Shown here one piece after another: positions 61,592-64,000 of a DNA stretch of 64,000 bases. This DNA is from Streptomyces qinzhouensis. Its GTDB lineage: Bacteria; Actinomycetota; Actinomycetes; Streptomycetales; Streptomycetaceae. Under the pieces are notes generated by a model. The model worked only from the letters and a program-made list of their open reading frames with translations, searched no databases and was not told where the DNA came from. Numbering within the stretch: position 1 is the stretch's first letter; each line of letters begins with the position of its first letter. Location: contig NZ_CP042266.1 of the NCBI RefSeq assembly GCF_007856155.1, positions 6,696,001-6,760,000 of the forward strand, read 5' to 3'. The translations under genes and the position numbers were made by a program.

Positions 61592-62212
61592 TCAGCGCAG
61601 GGCCGCGGCCAGTTCGGCCCGTTCCAGACCCAGTTCGCGGGCGAGTGCCTCGTCGGTCCACTCCAGCATCGCCGCGCGGGACAGCGATCCGGCGTACGAG
61701 GTCATCTGGACGGCGAGCCCGTCCAGGAAGGCCGTCAGCCGCCAGGCGGCCGCGGCCGGGTCGGGGCAGGGGAACTCCCCCTTGGCCGCGCCCTCCGCGA
61801 TGACCTCGGTGAGTGCGGCCTTCCACTGCTGGTCCAGATCGCGGGCGACCTCCCGCAGGGCGGGCTCGCGCAGCGACGCCGCCCAGCCTTCGATCCACAA
61901 CCGCCAGCCCTTGGCCGCCCCGGTCGGTGCGTACCAGCGGACCGCCGCCCGCAGCTTCCGCACCGCCGACGTTCGCCGTCCCAGCAGTTTGCGCAGATGG
62001 GCGAGGTCGGCGTCCGCGGCGTGGGCGAAGGCGGCCGCCACCAGTTGTTCCTTGGTCGAGAAGTGGTAGAGCACCAGGGCGTTGCTGACTCCCAGGGAGG
62101 CGGCGACATCGGCGATCCGTACGTTCGCGACACCGCGCCGCTGGATCTGCTCGACGGCGGCACCGAGGAGTTCCTCGCGCCGCTGTGCCACGCTCAACCG
62201 GACTCTTGCCAC
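61592..62212 (-). CDS. TetR-family regulator (BetI/AcrR-like)
   Basis: A 206-residue TetR protein. The DNA-binding domain spans about 10-57 (AVEQIQRRGVANVRIADVA then ASLGVSNALVLYHFSTKEQL). The C-terminal half has AAAWRLTAFLDGLAVQM, as in BetI/BkdR-like regulators. GTG 62212 is preceded by GAGG. It is transcribed toward the double operator but sits upstream of it, with 88 bp between; it could control that operon or its own gene. The dehydrogenase gene lies 108 bp upstream of it on the same strand. Confidence 0.88.
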   Translation of the reverse strand: MARVRLSVAQRREELLGAAVEQIQRRGVANVRIADVAASLGVSNALVLYHFSTKEQLVAAAFAHAADADLAHLRKLLGRRTSAVRKLRAAVRWYAPTGAAKGWRLWIEGWAASLREPALREVARDLDQQWKAALTEVIAEGAAKGEFPCPDPAAAAWRLTAFLDGLAVQMTSYAGSLSRAAMLEWTDEALARELGLERAELAAALR

Positions 62213-62320
62213 AACCTCACCCTACACAGCGGATCTTGCGGCCCGCCCGGCCCGATCCGCGCCCGGTGCCCGCCCCGGGGCGGGGCGGGCGGGGCGGTAC
62301 CCGCGGTGGGGCCGTGACCG

Positions 62321-63511
62321 TCAGACGGGGCCGCCGAACCGTTCCGTTATCACCGGCAGCCGCTCGGCCACGATCGCGTGCGCCGCCGCGCGCGGTGTCG
62401 TGCCGTCGGCCTCCGCCCGGGCCAGCACCGAGCCGACCAGCCGGCGCATCGAGCCGCGGAGATGCGCGAAGGCCTCGTCCGGGTCCGCCCCGATGTCCCC
62501 GAAGAGGGTCCACCACCACCAGGCGTTCGTACCGGAGTTGACCACCACGTCGGGCAGGACGGTCACCCCGCGCCGGGCCAGCACCGTCTCCGCCTCCGGC
62601 AGGACCGGCATATTCGCGGCCTCGACGATCCAGCGGGCCCCGATCCGGTCCGCGTCGGCGGCGTCGATCGCATAGGAAACCGCCGCCGGTACGAGGACCT
62701 CCGCGGCCACCGACAGCCAGGCATCGCCCGGCAGTTCGAGGTCGCCGGGCCGGAGGGCCGAACGGTCCACCGTGCCGAAGGCGTCCCGGGCCGCGAGCAG
62801 CGCCTCGACGTCGAGCCCGTCCGGATGGGCGATCGTGCCCTTCAGATCGGCGACCGCCACGATCCGCAGCCCCGCACCGGACAGGAAGCGGGCGGTCGCG
62901 CCGCCCATCGTGCCCAGCCCCTGGAGGGACACCCGGGTGCCCGCGTACGGCACGCCCGCGCGGTCCAGCGCGGCCAGGACGGATTCCGCCACTCCGCAGC
63001 CGCCGGCCAGTTCGTCGAGCCCGATGCCATCGACCTCCACCGCGAAGGCGTCGGCGAGCCGCCGCCGGGCCGCCGTCTCGTCGTCCAGTAGCGGGTAGAC
63101 GGCCTGGACCGACGAGACCAGCCCGGCCTCGCGCACGGCGCGGTCCACGACGTCCTGGGTCAGGCCGAGGTCCTCGCCGGTGGCCCACACGGTCTCCAGA
63201 TACGGGCGGACGGCGCGCAGATAACGGACCAGGAGGCCGTACGCCTCCGGATCGCGGGGGTCGCAGTCCAGCCCGCCCTTCGCCCCGCCCAGCGGCAGAT
63301 ACCTCCCGGCCGGGCGGTCGGGGTCGTAGTGCAGCGCCTCCTTCATCGTCATCCCGCGGGCCAGCCCCGTCACCTCCTCCAGGGTGCAGCCGGGCCGCAT
63401 CCGCAGCCCGCCACTGGCCACACCGCGGACGAGCCGGTCCACGACGAGATGGCCCTGCCGGCCCGTGACCGGATCGGTCCAGGTGAGCGAGAGAAGAGGG
63501 TGGTCGGTCAT
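62321..63511 (-). CDS. Glu/Leu/Phe/Val-type dehydrogenase
   Basis: A 396-residue NAD(P)-dependent amino-acid dehydrogenase. PLGGAKGGLDCDPRD carries the substrate and catalytic Lys, TGEDLGLTQDVVDRAV the second contact, and VSLQGLGTMGGATARFLSGA is the Rossmann Gly-rich loop; WIVEAANMPVLPEAE and DVVVNSGTNAWWWW follow. It is shorter than hexameric glutamate dehydrogenases and fits leucine/valine dehydrogenases, which deaminate branched-chain amino acids to 2-keto acids that also serve as polyketide precursors. ATG 63511 is used because upstream frame is Pro/Gly/Arg filler. The promoter lies about 200 nt upstream, a long leader. Confidence 0.9.
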   Translation of the reverse strand: MTDHPLLSLTWTDPVTGRQGHLVVDRLVRGVASGGLRMRPGCTLEEVTGLARGMTMKEALHYDPDRPAGRYLPLGGAKGGLDCDPRDPEAYGLLVRYLRAVRPYLETVWATGEDLGLTQDVVDRAVREAGLVSSVQAVYPLLDDETAARRRLADAFAVEVDGIGLDELAGGCGVAESVLAALDRAGVPYAGTRVSLQGLGTMGGATARFLSGAGLRIVAVADLKGTIAHPDGLDVEALLAARDAFGTVDRSALRPGDLELPGDAWLSVAAEVLVPAAVSYAIDAADADRIGARWIVEAANMPVLPEAETVLARRGVTVLPDVVVNSGTNAWWWWTLFGDIGADPDEAFAHLRGSMRRLVGSVLARAEADGTTPRAAAHAIVAERLPVITERFGGPV

Positions 63512-63704
63512 GGCGGGGCTCCAGAAGGAAGGCCGCGGCCGTGTCCGGCCCCCGGGGCGACCGGCGTGCGGGTCCCCGGCGGGTCGGTCGGGCTGCCCCG
63601 CTCCCGCCGCGGCCCGGCTGCCACCGGCCCGGTCCGGCCCGACGGGCGGGCCCGGCCGGGGGCCGCGGGAAGTGGGGACACCGGGTGGCCGCACAGACAC
63701 CCGG

Positions 63705-63748
63705 CTGAATCACCGTTCAGTATCAGAACCCGGTCCGCCCGGTGTCAA
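63705..63748 (-). promoter_or_regulatory. Promoter and CTGAA-N6-TTCAG dyad of the dehydrogenase
   Basis: Minus strand TTGACA (63748-63743), 18 bp, GATACT (63724-63719). CTGAA at 63705-63709 and TTCAG at 63716-63720 form a dyad just downstream and overlapping the -10, suited to a repressor. Confidence 0.6.
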
Positions 63749-64000
63749 CGTGATCGTCACTTGTGAACGCCGATCGGCCGTCGGAGTGACACCAGGGCGT
63801 GCGGAAGCGCGGAAGCGGAAGCGTAGTAGAGGCGCGTCGAGCGGGACCCGAGGGCCGGATCCCGGCTCACGGCGCGCGGCCAGGAACATCCGTACCGGCG
63901 CGAACGTTGACGGGCCGGGCGGCATCGAAACGGGCGACGGACCCCTTCCGCCCCGCGACAGGCCGCCCGTGCGGGCGATTCCGCCCCCGCACTGTCGTAC
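63749..64000. other. Right-edge region without a called gene
   Basis: About 250 bp upstream of the dehydrogenase promoter. A 71-codon minus frame exists but is compositionally poor and covers the promoter. I see nothing else. Confidence 0.4.

Noticed and set aside
63710..63925. 71-codon minus-strand frame at the right edge
   Set aside because: It overlaps the best promoter in that region and has no recognisable sequence.

Overview
The window is about 72-75% G+C, densely packed, with codon third positions almost always G or C and many stop/start overlaps. This, with the gene families present (Streptomyces-type hopanoid cluster, streptogrisin-like protease, Tat/Sec-secreted wall hydrolases, HATPase regulators, many TetR/LuxR/XRE regulators), points to a Streptomyces or very close actinomycete chromosome. 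No tRNA, rRNA, CRISPR array, insertion sequence or prophage was seen.

Layout. 1-4.1 kb: end of a thiolase and a fused hydratase/dehydrogenase for beta-oxidation, facing a MerR regulator. 4.3-7.3 kb: two secreted wall-hydrolase-like proteins that both carry long arrays of the same lectin/propeller-type repeat. 7.3-16 kb: LuxR regulator, streptogrisin-like protease, sphingomyelinase-like phosphodiesterase, orphan ATP-synthase-b-like protein, secreted X-Pro-peptidase-like hydrolase and zinc carboxypeptidase. 16-27 kb: BCCT transporter, methyltransferase, Tex, CoA-transferase, GlxA/DJ-1 pair, crotonase, HdeD-like protein and HATPase regulator. 26.9-30 kb: idi, CDF metal exporter, galE-like epimerase.

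30.7-36.1 kb is a tightly coupled operon of two CDP-alcohol phosphatidyltransferases, a nucleotidyltransferase, a glycerol-1-phosphate-dehydrogenase-like enzyme and a TagG-type export permease. It is probably for an anionic lipid or polyol-phosphate polymer. Its first gene appears to start with CTG. 36.5-47.9 kb is the hopanoid cluster: hpnC, hpnD, hpnE, prenyl synthase, shc, hpnG, hpnH and an aminotransferase, then an XRE-cupin regulator and a small membrane protein. Three tiny ORFs sit at its junctions. Between hpnH and the aminotransferase only the last ~40 codons of a second dxs gene remain, so the ispG-dxs pair normally expected there seems to have been deleted.

48-51.5 kb holds a tyrosine phosphatase, a c-di-AMP (ydaO-type) riboswitch in front of a LysM/M23 wall peptidase, and an SGNH hydrolase. 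51.5-56.9 kb is a five-gene minus-strand operon matching the uncharacterised STM4011-STM4015 set: two radical SAM enzymes, an alkaline-phosphatase-fold hydrolase, an ATP-grasp-like protein and a leucine-rich-repeat protein. This is the best candidate for an undescribed system here. Its promoter, and that of the neighbouring plus-strand pair at 57.7-59.3 kb (small conserved protein plus DUF6745 protein), both match the TTGTCAG-N10-TA pattern of PafBC-type, LexA-independent DNA-damage promoters. 59.4-63.5 kb holds a TetR-controlled operon with a strong double operator, a second TetR regulator and a Glu/Leu/Phe/Val-type dehydrogenase.
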